Program-made: the position numbers and the translations under genes
Part shown: positions 1-8,039 of the stretch, in pieces
How positions within the stretch are numbered: the stretch's first letter is position 1
Layout: each line of letters starts with the position of its first letter
The notes under the pieces: generated by a model
Databases searched by the model: none
What the model saw: the letters and a program-made list of their open reading frames with translations, nothing else
Told to the model about the DNA's origin: nothing
Source: Micromonospora marina
GTDB taxonomy: Bacteria > Actinomycetota > Actinomycetes > Mycobacteriales > Micromonosporaceae
DNA length: 64,000 nucleotides
Direction of reading: 5' to 3'
Assembly (NCBI RefSeq): GCF_900091565.1
Contig: NZ_FMCV01000017.1
Coordinates: 1 to 64,000 of the forward strand

Positions 1-1260
1 TGGGAGTACCCGCCGGTGCTCGTCGGTGGCCTCGGCCGCCACGTCCACGCCCTGTCGGTCGCCCTGGCCGCCGCCGGACACGAGGTCACAGTCGTCACCC
101 GCCACGCCGAGGGCGCCCCCCTCGAGGAGTACGCCGACGGCGTCCGCATCGTCCGCGCCGCCGAGGACCCCGTCACGTTCCCCCTCGCCACCTCATCCCT
201 GCTGGCCTGGACCATGGCGTTCAACCACACCCTCACCCGGGCCGCACTACGCGCCACCGAAACCGGCACCTACGACGTCATCCACGCCCACGACTGGCTC
301 GTCGCACACACCGCGATGACACTGCGCGAACACCTGGACGTGCCACTGGTCACCACCATCCACGCCACCGAGGCAGGCCGGCACCAGGGCTGGCTGCCGG
401 AAGAGATGAACCGCACCATCCACGGCGTCGAACACTGGCTCGCCAACGAGTCCGGCCGCGTGATCGCCTGCTCCGGCTACATGCGCGACCAGGTGGCCCG
501 GCTGTTCGGCGTACCGGCCGGGCGCATCGACGTGGTCGCCAACGGCGTCGACGACCGGGCCTGGCGGGCGCGGCCGCACGCCGTCGCCTCCGCCCGGGCA
601 CGCTTCGCCGCGGGCGGGCCGCTCGTCGGGTACGCCGGCCGCCTGGTCTACGAGAAGGGCGTGCAGCACCTGGTGCACGCCGTGCCGCACCTGGCGAAGC
701 GGCACCCCGGCCTGCGGGTGGTGATCGCCGGGGACGGGCCGTACCGCGACGAGTTGGTGGACCAGGCGCGGCGGCTGCACCTCGGGGACACGATCCGGTT
801 CGCCGGTTTCATGGACGCCACCCAGCTGCCCGCGGTGCTCGCCGCCACCGACGCCACGGTGATCCCCAGCCTCTACGAGCCGTTCGGCATGATCGCACTG
901 GAGGCGGCGGCGGCCGGTGCGCCGCTGGCGGTGGCGCGTACCGGCGGGCTGGCCGAGATCGTCGAGCCCGGCGTCACCGGGGTGACGTTCCCGCACGGCG
1001 ACCCGGACGCGCTGGCCGGCGCCGTCGACCGGCTGCTCGGCGACGAGGTCTTCGCCCGGCGGGTGGCGCGCACGGCCCGGACCATGGTCAGCCGGCGGTA
1101 CACCTGGTCCGCGATCGCCGCCCGGACCGCCGGCAGCTACGCCGCCGCCCGCCGCGACCACGACGCGTTCCAGGCCCGCCGGGCCGCCGCCCTGCTGGCC
1201 GGCGACCGGTCCCCGATCCCGGTTCCGGAGGGCAACCTGCTCGCCGGCGCGGCGAGTTAG
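1..1260 (+). CDS. GT4 glycosyltransferase, alpha-glucan type (5' truncated)
   Basis: Partial gene: the frame is open from the first base and the start lies outside the window. The visible part begins WEYPPVLVGGLGRHV, the nucleotide-sugar-binding N-terminus of GT4/starch-synthase-like retaining enzymes. The C-terminal Rossmann half has the usual GRLVYEKGV strand and an ...PSLYEPFGMIALEA motif carrying the conserved Glu pair. By family knowledge it resembles actinobacterial alpha-1,4-glucosyltransferases of the Rv3032 type, which build glycogen or methylglucose polysaccharide in the cytosol from NDP-glucose. In relatives a GH57 branching enzyme often lies upstream; that cannot be seen here. Stop TAG at 1258-1260. 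Sure of the family, less sure of the acceptor. Confidence 0.9.
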   Translation, partial: WEYPPVLVGGLGRHVHALSVALAAAGHEVTVVTRHAEGAPLEEYADGVRIVRAAEDPVTFPLATSSLLAWTMAFNHTLTRAALRATETGTYDVIHAHDWLVAHTAMTLREHLDVPLVTTIHATEAGRHQGWLPEEMNRTIHGVEHWLANESGRVIACSGYMRDQVARLFGVPAGRIDVVANGVDDRAWRARPHAVASARARFAAGGPLVGYAGRLVYEKGVQHLVHAVPHLAKRHPGLRVVIAGDGPYRDELVDQARRLHLGDTIRFAGFMDATQLPAVLAATDATVIPSLYEPFGMIALEAAAAGAPLAVARTGGLAEIVEPGVTGVTFPHGDPDALAGAVDRLLGDEVFARRVARTARTMVSRRYTWSAIAARTAGSYAAARRDHDAFQARRAAALLAGDRSPIPVPEGNLLAGAAS

Positions 1261-1330
1261 CGCTGACATGCGATAGGTACCGTCCGATCCGTTGGCTATT
1301 GTGGACCACTGACCAGCGGTGAGGAGTGCG

Positions 1331-3694
1331 GTGCGGGAGGTAGTGATCGCGGGGCGGTACCGCCTGCTCGAACTGGTCGGCCGCGGCGGGATGGGCCAGG
1401 TCTGGCGGGCGCGCGACGAGGAGCTGCAACGCGAGGTCGCGGTGAAGCAGGTCGTGCCGCCGAACTGGCTCGCCGAGAACGAGCAGGACGAGCTGCGCGC
1501 CCGTACGCTGCGCGAGGCACGAACCTCCGCGCGGCTCAACCACCCCAACGTGGTCCGGGTCTACGACGTGGTCCGGGTTCAGGGCGAACCCTGGCTGATC
1601 ATGGAGTACGTCCCGTCCCGCTCGCTCCAGGAGATCATCGAGACCGACGGGCCGCTGCCGCCCGGCCGGGCTGCCGAGATCGGCCTGTCGGTGCTCGCCG
1701 CGCTGCGCGCCGCGCACGACGCCGGGGTGCTGCACCGGGACGTGAAGCCCGCGAACGTGCTGCTGGCCCGCGACGGGCGGGTGCTGCTCACCGACTTCGG
1801 ACTGGCCGTGTTCCAGGGCGGCGACGGCGCGATGACCCGGCCCGGCCTGGTCCTCGGCTCCCCCCAGTACGTGGCACCGGAGCGGGCCGCCGAGGGTGTG
1901 TCGAGCGTCGAGGCGGACATGTGGTCGCTGGGCGCCACGCTGCACGCTGCGGTGGAGGGCCGCTCGCCGTACGCCCGCAGCACCGCGATGGCCACGCTCG
2001 CCGCGCTCGCCACCCGGCCGCCCGACCCGGCCCCGCACGCCGGTCCGCTGATGCCGGTGCTGGCCGGACTGCTGCGGCGCGATCCGCGTGCCCGGCTCGG
2101 GCACCGCGAGACGGCCCGCCTGCTCGGCGTCGCAGCGGTGTCGGAGGCCGACGCGGAGGCCGCCGGTTCCGCGGGGCGGGCCACCGCCGTGTCGGCCGGC
2201 CGGCCGGCCGGGGGGCGCGACGCCGACGTGCCGGCGGGTGACGAGCCGGGGTCACCGGCGGCTGCGGGCGGCGTCTACCCGGACCTGATGCCGCCGGCCG
2301 CCGCGGCCCGCGCGTGGAGCCGGGCGGCGAAGCGCAACGAGTGGGCCCCGCCCGCCGAGGGCGACCGCGCGCCACCGTCCGGGGACACGGCCGGCGCCGC
2401 CGGTCCGGTCCGTCTGCCCGGCCCAGCCGGTCCTTCCGGTACGGCCGGCCGTTCCGTACCGGCCATCCGCGCGGAGGCAGGGAGTCGATCGTCCCCGGCC
2501 GGCCGCTCGGAGGCGGTCGGGCGCGTGGACGCAGGCCGCCCCTCGTCCCCCGCGGGCCGGTCGGATGCGACCCGCCGTCCGGACGCGGCCGGCGACTCGG
2601 GTGCTGTCATCGGTGGCCCGGCACCGGGCGGCGGCCCGAAGGCAGGCGGCGGCGCGACCGCCGCCGGCGGCCCGGCCGGGATCAGTGGCTCGGGTCCGGC
2701 CGGTCGTTCGGGTACGGCCGGTGGCTCGGGTACGGCCGGTGGCTCGGGTCCGGTCAGCCTCGGTCCGACTGTCCTCACCAGCTTCGTCGACCCGGGCAGC
2801 CCGACCGGCCCCGAGTCGGCCCCCCGCGCCGACGCCCTCAGCCCGGTGCACATCATCGGCCCCGGCGCCGCGCCGGTCACCAAGCCTCCCCCGGTCGCCC
2901 ACAGCGGGCCGGTCGACGGCGGCGCGGTGCACCCCGCGCCGCCCCGGCCCGCCGGGGTCCCCCGTCCTGCCGACCCCCTGCTCACCTCCGGCGACGGCAA
3001 CCCGCTGCAGCGCTGGGGGCTGATCCTGGGAGCCGTTCTGCTGGCCGTGGCGACGGGTGTGGGCACCGCGCTGGCGATCACCGGTGCTCGCGACGAGACG
3101 CCGCAGCCGGGCGGTTCCACCGAGGCCGTCGCCCGCCCTGGGGACCGCCCGCCCGGGCCGGGCGCGCCACCTCCGCCGTTCCCCTGCGTCCGGCCCGACG
3201 TGGCCGGCACACCGGTCCGCAAGGGGCCGCCCCCGGACGACCCGCCGGTGACCGTCCCGACCGGCTGGGTCTGGCCCGCCGACACCGGCGGCTTCCGCAT
3301 CGCCCTGCCCGCCGGCTGGCTGCAACTGCGCTCCGGCGACACCACCTGCTTCCAGGACCCCGCGACGCGGCGGATCCTGGGCGTCGAGCCGTACCCGGGC
3401 GGTGATCCGGTGGGCCGGCTGAAGTCGTCCGAGCGGGACCTGACCTCGTCCGGCCGGCTGCTGGAATACCAGCAGGTCCGGCTGGAGTCCGACGGTCCGG
3501 GCGCGGTGTGGGAGTGCCGCTGGACCGCAGACCACGGGGAGCGGATGCGTGCGCTGCGCGTCCTGCCCGGTGAGCGGGCCGGCTGGACGCTCGGCTGGAC
3601 CACCTCCGACGCCGACTGGCCCGCCGCCTCGAAGCAGTTCGCCGTCATCCGCGCGAGCCTCGGGCAGGTCCGGCCCACCCGTACCGCGGGCTGA
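1331..3694 (+). CDS. Membrane-anchored Ser/Thr protein kinase (PknB-like)
   Basis: 787 aa. The kinase domain is complete: glycine loop GRGGMG at about 17-22, ATP-binding K39, alpha-C Glu62, catalytic HRD Asp137, DFG at 155-157 and an APE motif. After it come about 270 residues of Gly/Ala/Pro/Ser-rich linker containing a tandem repeat, one membrane helix near 562-583, and an extracellular C-terminal domain of about 200 residues that I do not recognise (no PASTA repeats). GTG 1331 is chosen because GAGGAG (1321-1326) sits 4 nt upstream; GTG 1319 lies in frame further upstream but has no site. It probably senses an extracytoplasmic signal; substrate unknown. Monocistronic: about 70 bp separate it from the upstream gene and 117 bp from the downstream start. 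Confidence 0.92.
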   Translation: MREVVIAGRYRLLELVGRGGMGQVWRARDEELQREVAVKQVVPPNWLAENEQDELRARTLREARTSARLNHPNVVRVYDVVRVQGEPWLIMEYVPSRSLQEIIETDGPLPPGRAAEIGLSVLAALRAAHDAGVLHRDVKPANVLLARDGRVLLTDFGLAVFQGGDGAMTRPGLVLGSPQYVAPERAAEGVSSVEADMWSLGATLHAAVEGRSPYARSTAMATLAALATRPPDPAPHAGPLMPVLAGLLRRDPRARLGHRETARLLGVAAVSEADAEAAGSAGRATAVSAGRPAGGRDADVPAGDEPGSPAAAGGVYPDLMPPAAAARAWSRAAKRNEWAPPAEGDRAPPSGDTAGAAGPVRLPGPAGPSGTAGRSVPAIRAEAGSRSSPAGRSEAVGRVDAGRPSSPAGRSDATRRPDAAGDSGAVIGGPAPGGGPKAGGGATAAGGPAGISGSGPAGRSGTAGGSGTAGGSGPVSLGPTVLTSFVDPGSPTGPESAPRADALSPVHIIGPGAAPVTKPPPVAHSGPVDGGAVHPAPPRPAGVPRPADPLLTSGDGNPLQRWGLILGAVLLAVATGVGTALAITGARDETPQPGGSTEAVARPGDRPPGPGAPPPPFPCVRPDVAGTPVRKGPPPDDPPVTVPTGWVWPADTGGFRIALPAGWLQLRSGDTTCFQDPATRRILGVEPYPGGDPVGRLKSSERDLTSSGRLLEYQQVRLESDGPGAVWECRWTADHGERMRALRVLPGERAGWTLGWTTSDADWPAASKQFAVIRASLGQVRPTRTAG
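2687..2758 (+). repeat. Four tandem 18-bp units inside the kinase linker
   Basis: Four successive 18-nt units starting at 2687, 2705, 2723 and 2741 differ at only a few positions. In frame they encode a GSG(P/T)AG-type six-residue repeat, giving a flexible linker between the kinase domain and the membrane helix. Such in-frame minisatellites can vary in copy number between strains. Confidence 0.85.
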
Positions 3695-3811
3695 ACCGGG
3701 CCGTGCGGCAGCCCTTCCCCAGTGGACCGTCCGGCTGATGCCCCGCTGTCGTACGAGCTGACTACAGTGGCGTAGTTTGTGGATCAAGATCTTCGGGAAG
3801 GGCGAGCCGAG

Positions 3812-4621
3812 ATGATGGGACCGTCCCACGCGCTCTCGGGCGCGGCGGCGTGGCTGACCGGCTCCTGGGCGATGGCCCAGTTCGCGGACTACCACCAGAC
3901 ACCGCTGGCCCTGGCGGTGGGCACCGCGGTCTGCGCCGGTGGGGCGCTCTTCCCCGACCTCGACCTGTCCGGGAAGGTCACCCGCAACCAGGGCGGCGCG
4001 ACCGTGGCCCGCACGTTCGGTGTGGTCAGCCTGTTCGTCGCCGAGGTGATGGAGAAGATCTCGCTCGGCGTCTACTACGCCACCAAGCTCAGCAAGGATC
4101 CCCGCCGCAGCAACGGGCACCGCACGCTGACCCACACCATCCCGTTCACCGTGCTCGTCGGGTGGGGCACCACCGCGCTCTGCGCCCACTACGGCAAGTG
4201 GGCGGTGGTCGGCATCCTCTTCTTCATGATCGGCCTGGCGCTGCGCGGGCTGTTCGACAAGTGGGCCGAGCGGGCCGGCTGGGTGGTGGTCACGCTGGTG
4301 TCCGCCGCCGCGGCCTGGTTCACGTTCGCGAACCTGCCCGGCGACCGGGGCTATCCGATGATCGGGCTCGCGGTCGGCGTGGGCTGTTTCGTGCACATCC
4401 TCGGCGACATGATCACCCGGGCCGGGGTGCCGATCCTGTGGCCCATCCCGATCAGACGCCGGATGTGGACGATGGTCGGCCTGCCCAACAAGATCGCCCT
4501 GCGCACCGGCAGCAAGACCGAGACGGTGGTGCTGCGCACCGCGATGACGGTCCTGGCCGTGCTGGCCGCGGTGGGCCTGGTCGCGCCCTCGGTGCTGCAA
4601 CGCTTCGACATCCAGGTGTAG
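3812..4621 (+). CDS. YdjM/DUF457-family membrane-bound metal-dependent hydrolase
   Basis: 269 aa. It starts MMGPSHALSGAA, where the N-terminal His of family members is conserved. It also has a GHRTLTHT His cluster near residue 105 and GCFVHILGDMITRAGVPILWP near the C-terminus, all typical of the 'LexA-binding, inner membrane-associated putative hydrolase' family. Several hydrophobic helices lie between these motifs. Start ATG 3812 (second ATG at 3815) follows GGGAAGGG at 3795-3802; an in-frame GTG at 3779 has no ribosome site. Probably monocistronic, with TANNNT boxes at 3763-3768 or 3773-3778 as candidate -10 elements. Biochemical role not established. Confidence 0.88.
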   Translation: MMGPSHALSGAAAWLTGSWAMAQFADYHQTPLALAVGTAVCAGGALFPDLDLSGKVTRNQGGATVARTFGVVSLFVAEVMEKISLGVYYATKLSKDPRRSNGHRTLTHTIPFTVLVGWGTTALCAHYGKWAVVGILFFMIGLALRGLFDKWAERAGWVVVTLVSAAAAWFTFANLPGDRGYPMIGLAVGVGCFVHILGDMITRAGVPILWPIPIRRRMWTMVGLPNKIALRTGSKTETVVLRTAMTVLAVLAAVGLVAPSVLQRFDIQV

Positions 4622-4622
4622 G

Positions 4623-4945
4623 TCAGCCCGCCTCCGCGCGCACCGCACGGGTGCCGGCCACCCGGTGCCGGATCAGCCGGGCCGGCCACCCCACGCCGCG
4701 GGCGGTGGACGCGTACGCCACGGTCGGCGGGAGGACCAGCAGCGCGGCGATCCCGGACACCAGCGGCACCCGGGTGCCAGGTACGTCAGTGGCGGCCGCC
4801 ACCGTGGCGGCGTATCCGGTGGCCAGCGGGCCGCCCGGGTCGGCACCGGTGACCAGCGCGTACGCCAGCAGGCCGAGGTAGCCGACGCCCGCCTCCGCGA
4901 CGACGACGAGCCAGGCGGCAGCGGCTCCCGCGAGATGATGCCCAC
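4623..4945 (-). CDS. Small integral membrane protein, reading frame disturbed near the start
   Basis: On the minus strand the frame ending at TGA 4625-4623 reads as a membrane protein of about 105 residues. It has hydrophobic segments such as AAAAAWLVVVAEAGVGYLG, GLLAYALVTG and VSGIAALLVLPPTVAYA, then a basic tail. The frame has no ATG or GTG at its N-end. A good GTG start (4945) with GGAGGGG 5 nt upstream lies one frame off, beginning VGII. Adding one G to the GGG at 4943-4941 would join that start to the hydrophobic frame. So either this is a one-base deletion (mutation or sequencing error) or the real start is a rare codon. No function recognised. It is convergent with the YdjM-like gene. 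Confidence 0.5.
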
Positions 4946-5100
4946 GTTGTCCCCTCCCCGTGTGGACGACGCCACGACCGTCCTGTCGGAACGGTAGCGC
5001 CTCGCGTCGTCGGGGCGGCGGCGGGCAGAGCCGAGACCGGGCGTCACTGTCGGTAGGGAACTAGGTGTCGTCACTGGCCGGGGCAGGCGAGCCACTACCC

Positions 5101-5116
5101 GCTAATGCGCATTAGC
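5101..5116. promoter_or_regulatory. LacI-family operator O1 (perfect palindrome)
   Basis: GCTAATGCGCATTAGC is a perfect 16-bp palindrome with a central CG step, typical of LacI/GalR sites. It is the most upstream of three copies before the lacI-type gene; its centre is 102 bp from that of O2. Confidence 0.85.
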
Positions 5117-5202
5117 GCCGCGACTCGCCTACTGTCGCGCGCCTCTGGTCGCCTTGTCAAGATCCCGCGAGCAGTGACTGGCAAGGACTGGCGCAATCGG
5201 CG

Positions 5203-5218
5203 GCTAATGCGCATTACT
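5203..5218. promoter_or_regulatory. LacI-family operator O2
   Basis: GCTAATGCGCATTACT matches O1 at 14 of 16 positions; only the last two bases differ. It lies about 39 bp upstream of the TTGACA candidate -35 box. Confidence 0.8.
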
Positions 5219-5256
5219 CCAGGGAGTTCATCGAACGGAAATCTTCCGTCCACCCC

Positions 5257-5286
5257 TTGACAGGAGGTCGGGGAAGAAGCGAGGCT
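5257..5286 (+). promoter_or_regulatory. Candidate promoter of the lacI operon
   Basis: TTGACA at 5257-5262, an 18-nt spacer, and a weak GAGGCT at 5281-5286 as -10. Initiation would fall about 10 nt before O3, so repressor at O3 would block early transcription and could loop to O2 or O1. The -10 is poor, so the exact promoter is uncertain. Confidence 0.45.
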
Positions 5287-5301
5287 CCTTGCCAACCGAT
5301 C

Positions 5302-5317
5302 GCTAATACGCATTAGC
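5302..5317. promoter_or_regulatory. LacI-family operator O3
   Basis: GCTAATACGCATTAGC differs from O1 at one base. It ends 18 bp before the GTG start of the regulator gene, so it lies in the 5' leader. Centre-to-centre distance from O2 is 99 bp. Confidence 0.85.
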
Positions 5318-5335
5318 GGCAGCGGAAGGACCGAC

Positions 5336-6382
5336 GTGACCCCTCCCCCCAGGCGAGTCACCCAGCGTGACATCGCACGAATGGCCGGCGTCAGCCAGGC
5401 GACCGTCTCACTGGTGCTCAACAACCGCACCGACGCCGACGTCCGGATCGCGCCGGAGACACGGGACCGGGTGTTGCAGGTCATCGCCGAGACGGGATAC
5501 GCCGCCGACCCGGCCGCCCGCCGCCTCGCCTCCGGGTTCAACCGGATCATCGGCGTCTTCACCTACGAGCCGGCCTTCCCCAGCGGCAGCCGGGACTTCT
5601 TCCACCCCTTCCTGCTCGGCATCGAGGAGTACGCCGAACGGGTCGGCTGCGACCTGCTGCTGTTCACCAGCGCCCCGGTGGTGGACGGCCGGCGGCGCAT
5701 CTTCCACCAGGACAACCGGCTGCGCCTGGCCGACGGATGCATCCTGCTCGGCCGGGAGATCGACGGCGCGGAGCTGCTCCGGCTCAACCGCGACAGATTC
5801 CCCTACGTCGCCGTCGGGCGCCGCGACGACGCCGGCGGGCCGGTGCCCTACGTCGGCGCCGACTACGCCAGCGCGGTCCACCGGCTGGCGGAACGGGCGC
5901 TGGACCTGGGGCACCGGCGCCTGACGTACGTCGGCATGGGCACCGCGGCCGAGTCCTCGCACGACCGGCGCAGGGGCTTCCACGCCGGCACGGCCGGTGC
6001 GGAGAGCGCCCGCCAGATCACCGCGACGGCCCTTACCGCCGACGCCACCGTGGACGACCTGCGGGCCGACGGCAGCACCGTCGTCTTCGTGGAGGACTTC
6101 GCCACCGCTGTCGCGTTGGAGTCGGCCGCCCGGCGCAGCGGGCTGACGGTGCCCGGGGGCCTGTCCGTCGTGACCCTCGGCGACCCGACCGTCCCGGTGC
6201 CCACCGACATCACGTTCACCGGGTTCCGCATCCCGCGCGAGGAGATGGGCCGCCAGGCCGTCGAGGTGCTCACCGGCGTCATCGACGGCAGCGCCGGCGG
6301 CCTACAGCAACGGCTTCTGCCCTGCGAACTCGTCGAGGGCGACACCCTCGGCGTCCCTGGATCGGCGGTCGACCGGCGCTGA
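5336..6382 (+). CDS. LacI-family transcriptional regulator
   Basis: 348 aa. The N-terminal HTH is VTQRDIARMAGVSQATVSLVL at about 8-28, followed by the hinge helix region and a periplasmic-binding-protein-like sugar-sensing domain. Start GTG 5336 follows GGAAGGA at 5324-5330. It is the first gene of a six-plus-gene operon and is preceded by three operators, so autoregulation and control of the whole operon are expected: repression in the absence of the imported sugar or a phosphorylated derivative. The gap to the next gene is only 31 bp. Effector not deducible; the operon's amino-sugar genes suggest an amino-sugar metabolite. Confidence 0.93.
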   Translation: MTPPPRRVTQRDIARMAGVSQATVSLVLNNRTDADVRIAPETRDRVLQVIAETGYAADPAARRLASGFNRIIGVFTYEPAFPSGSRDFFHPFLLGIEEYAERVGCDLLLFTSAPVVDGRRRIFHQDNRLRLADGCILLGREIDGAELLRLNRDRFPYVAVGRRDDAGGPVPYVGADYASAVHRLAERALDLGHRRLTYVGMGTAAESSHDRRRGFHAGTAGAESARQITATALTADATVDDLRADGSTVVFVEDFATAVALESAARRSGLTVPGGLSVVTLGDPTVPVPTDITFTGFRIPREEMGRQAVEVLTGVIDGSAGGLQQRLLPCELVEGDTLGVPGSAVDRR

Positions 6383-6413
6383 CGCGCCCGGCCGCGCAAC
6401 TGGAAGGAAGCAA

Positions 6414-8018
6414 GTGGTACTAATGCGTGCGGACGTCCTCGTCGTCGGGGGCGGACTGGGCGGTGTCGCAGCGGCGCTGGCCGCGGCCCGTGCCGGGCGG
6501 TCCGTCATTTTGAGCGAGGAGTTCGACTGGCTCGGCGGGCAACTCACCAGCCAGGCGGTCCCGCCGGACGAGCACTCCTGGATCGAGCAGTTCGGCGCCA
6601 CCGCGAGCTACCGGGAACTGCGCAACGGCATCCGTGACTACTACCGCCGCCACTACCCGCTGACCGAGCGGTCCCGGGCGTGGACCGACCTTAACCCCGG
6701 CGCCGGCTGGGTGAGCCGGCTCTGCCACGAGCCCCGGGTCGCGGTCGCCGTCCTGGAGCAGATGCTCGCGCCGTACCGGGGGTCCGGGCGGCTGACGGTG
6801 CTCCAGCCGTACCGGCCGGTCGCGGCCGAGACCGACGGCGACCGGGTCACCGGCGTCACGCTCGCCCACCGGGACCGCGACGAGCGGATCGAGGTCGAGG
6901 CGCCGTACGTCCTGGACGCCACCGAGACCGGCGAACTGCTGCCGCTGACCGGCACCGAGTACGTAACCGGATTCGAGTCGCAGGCGCAGACCGGTGAGCC
7001 GAGCGCGCCCGCCGAGGCGCAGCCGCTGAACATGCAGGCGGTGTCCGTCTGCTTCGCGCTGGACCACGTCGACGGCGACCACACCATCGACCGGCCCGCC
7101 GGTTACGACTTCTGGCGCGACTACAAGCCGGACTTCTGGGGCGACCGGCTGCTGTCCTGGCGGTCGCCGCACCCGCGCACGCTGGAGATCGTCGAGCGCA
7201 GTTTCACGCCGAACCCGGACGACGACCCGCTGGGCGTCAACGCCGACCAGCGACTCAACCCGGGCGACGGCAACCTGTGGACGTTCCGGCGCATCGCGGC
7301 GCGGCGCAACTTCGTCGACGGGGCGTACGGCAGTGACATCACCCTCGTCAACTGGCCGATGATCGACTACTTCGAGGGTCCGGTCATCGACGTACCCAAC
7401 GCGTCCTGGCACCTGTCCCAGGCGCGCGAGCTGTCGTACTCCGTCCTGTACTGGCTCCAGACCGAGGCGCCGCGCCCCGACGGCGGCACCGGCTTCCCCG
7501 GGCTGCGGCTGCGCGGCGACGTGACCGGCAGCACCGACGGGCTGGCGCAGGCGCCCTACATCCGGGAGTCGCGCCGCATCCGCGCCGAGTACACGGTGGT
7601 CGAGCAGGACCTCTCCCTGGCGGTACGCGGCGAGCACGGCGCGGTGAACTACCGCGACTCGATCGGCGTGGGCATGTACCGCATCGACCTGCACCCGTCG
7701 ACCGGCGGCGACAACTACATCGACGTCGGCTCCTGCCCGTTCGAGATCCCGCTCGGTGCGCTCATCCCGCAGCGGATGGAGAACCTGCTGCCGGCCGGCA
7801 AGAACATCGGCACCACGCACATCACGAACGGCAGCTACCGGCTGCACCCGGTCGAGTGGAACGTCGGTGAGGTCGCCGGCCTGCTGGCCGACTTCTGCCT
7901 TGCGCGGGGCGAGTCCCCGCGCGCGGTCCGCGGCAACCCCCGCCTGCTGGCCGAATTCACGGACCGCATCTCGGCCGCCGGCGTGGAACGCCGCTGGCCG
8001 CAGATCGCGGGCTACTGA
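6414..8018 (+). CDS. FAD-dependent oxidoreductase (FAD_oxidored, PF12831-like)
   Basis: 534 aa, no signal peptide, so cytosolic. N-terminal Rossmann motif VVGGGLGGVAAALAAARAG binds FAD; the C-terminal NGSYRLHPVEWNVGEVAG segment is a conserved feature of this family. GTG 6414 is preceded by GGAAGGAAG (6402-6410); an in-frame ATG at 6423 is an alternative. Members of this family occur in carbohydrate-utilisation loci of actinobacteria and planctomycetes, mostly uncharacterised. Lying between the regulator and the sugar importer, with ManNAc-type kinase and epimerase genes downstream, it probably oxidises or isomerises the imported sugar before phosphorylation. That role is inference. Confidence 0.88.
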   Translation: MVLMRADVLVVGGGLGGVAAALAAARAGRSVILSEEFDWLGGQLTSQAVPPDEHSWIEQFGATASYRELRNGIRDYYRRHYPLTERSRAWTDLNPGAGWVSRLCHEPRVAVAVLEQMLAPYRGSGRLTVLQPYRPVAAETDGDRVTGVTLAHRDRDERIEVEAPYVLDATETGELLPLTGTEYVTGFESQAQTGEPSAPAEAQPLNMQAVSVCFALDHVDGDHTIDRPAGYDFWRDYKPDFWGDRLLSWRSPHPRTLEIVERSFTPNPDDDPLGVNADQRLNPGDGNLWTFRRIAARRNFVDGAYGSDITLVNWPMIDYFEGPVIDVPNASWHLSQARELSYSVLYWLQTEAPRPDGGTGFPGLRLRGDVTGSTDGLAQAPYIRESRRIRAEYTVVEQDLSLAVRGEHGAVNYRDSIGVGMYRIDLHPSTGGDNYIDVGSCPFEIPLGALIPQRMENLLPAGKNIGTTHITNGSYRLHPVEWNVGEVAGLLADFCLARGESPRAVRGNPRLLAEFTDRISAAGVERRWPQIAGY

Positions 8019-8039
8019 ACCCCTGGTGAGGAGAAGAAA

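Noticed and set aside
2252..4648. Long minus-strand open frame antisense to the kinase
   Set aside because: Composition is typical of frame shadows in GC-rich DNA (Arg/Gly/His-rich); no motif, and the plus strand encodes a clear kinase and membrane hydrolase.
5101..5317. Treating the three palindromes as phage attachment or transposon ends
   Set aside because: No integrase or transposase nearby; position and symmetry fit LacI operators.
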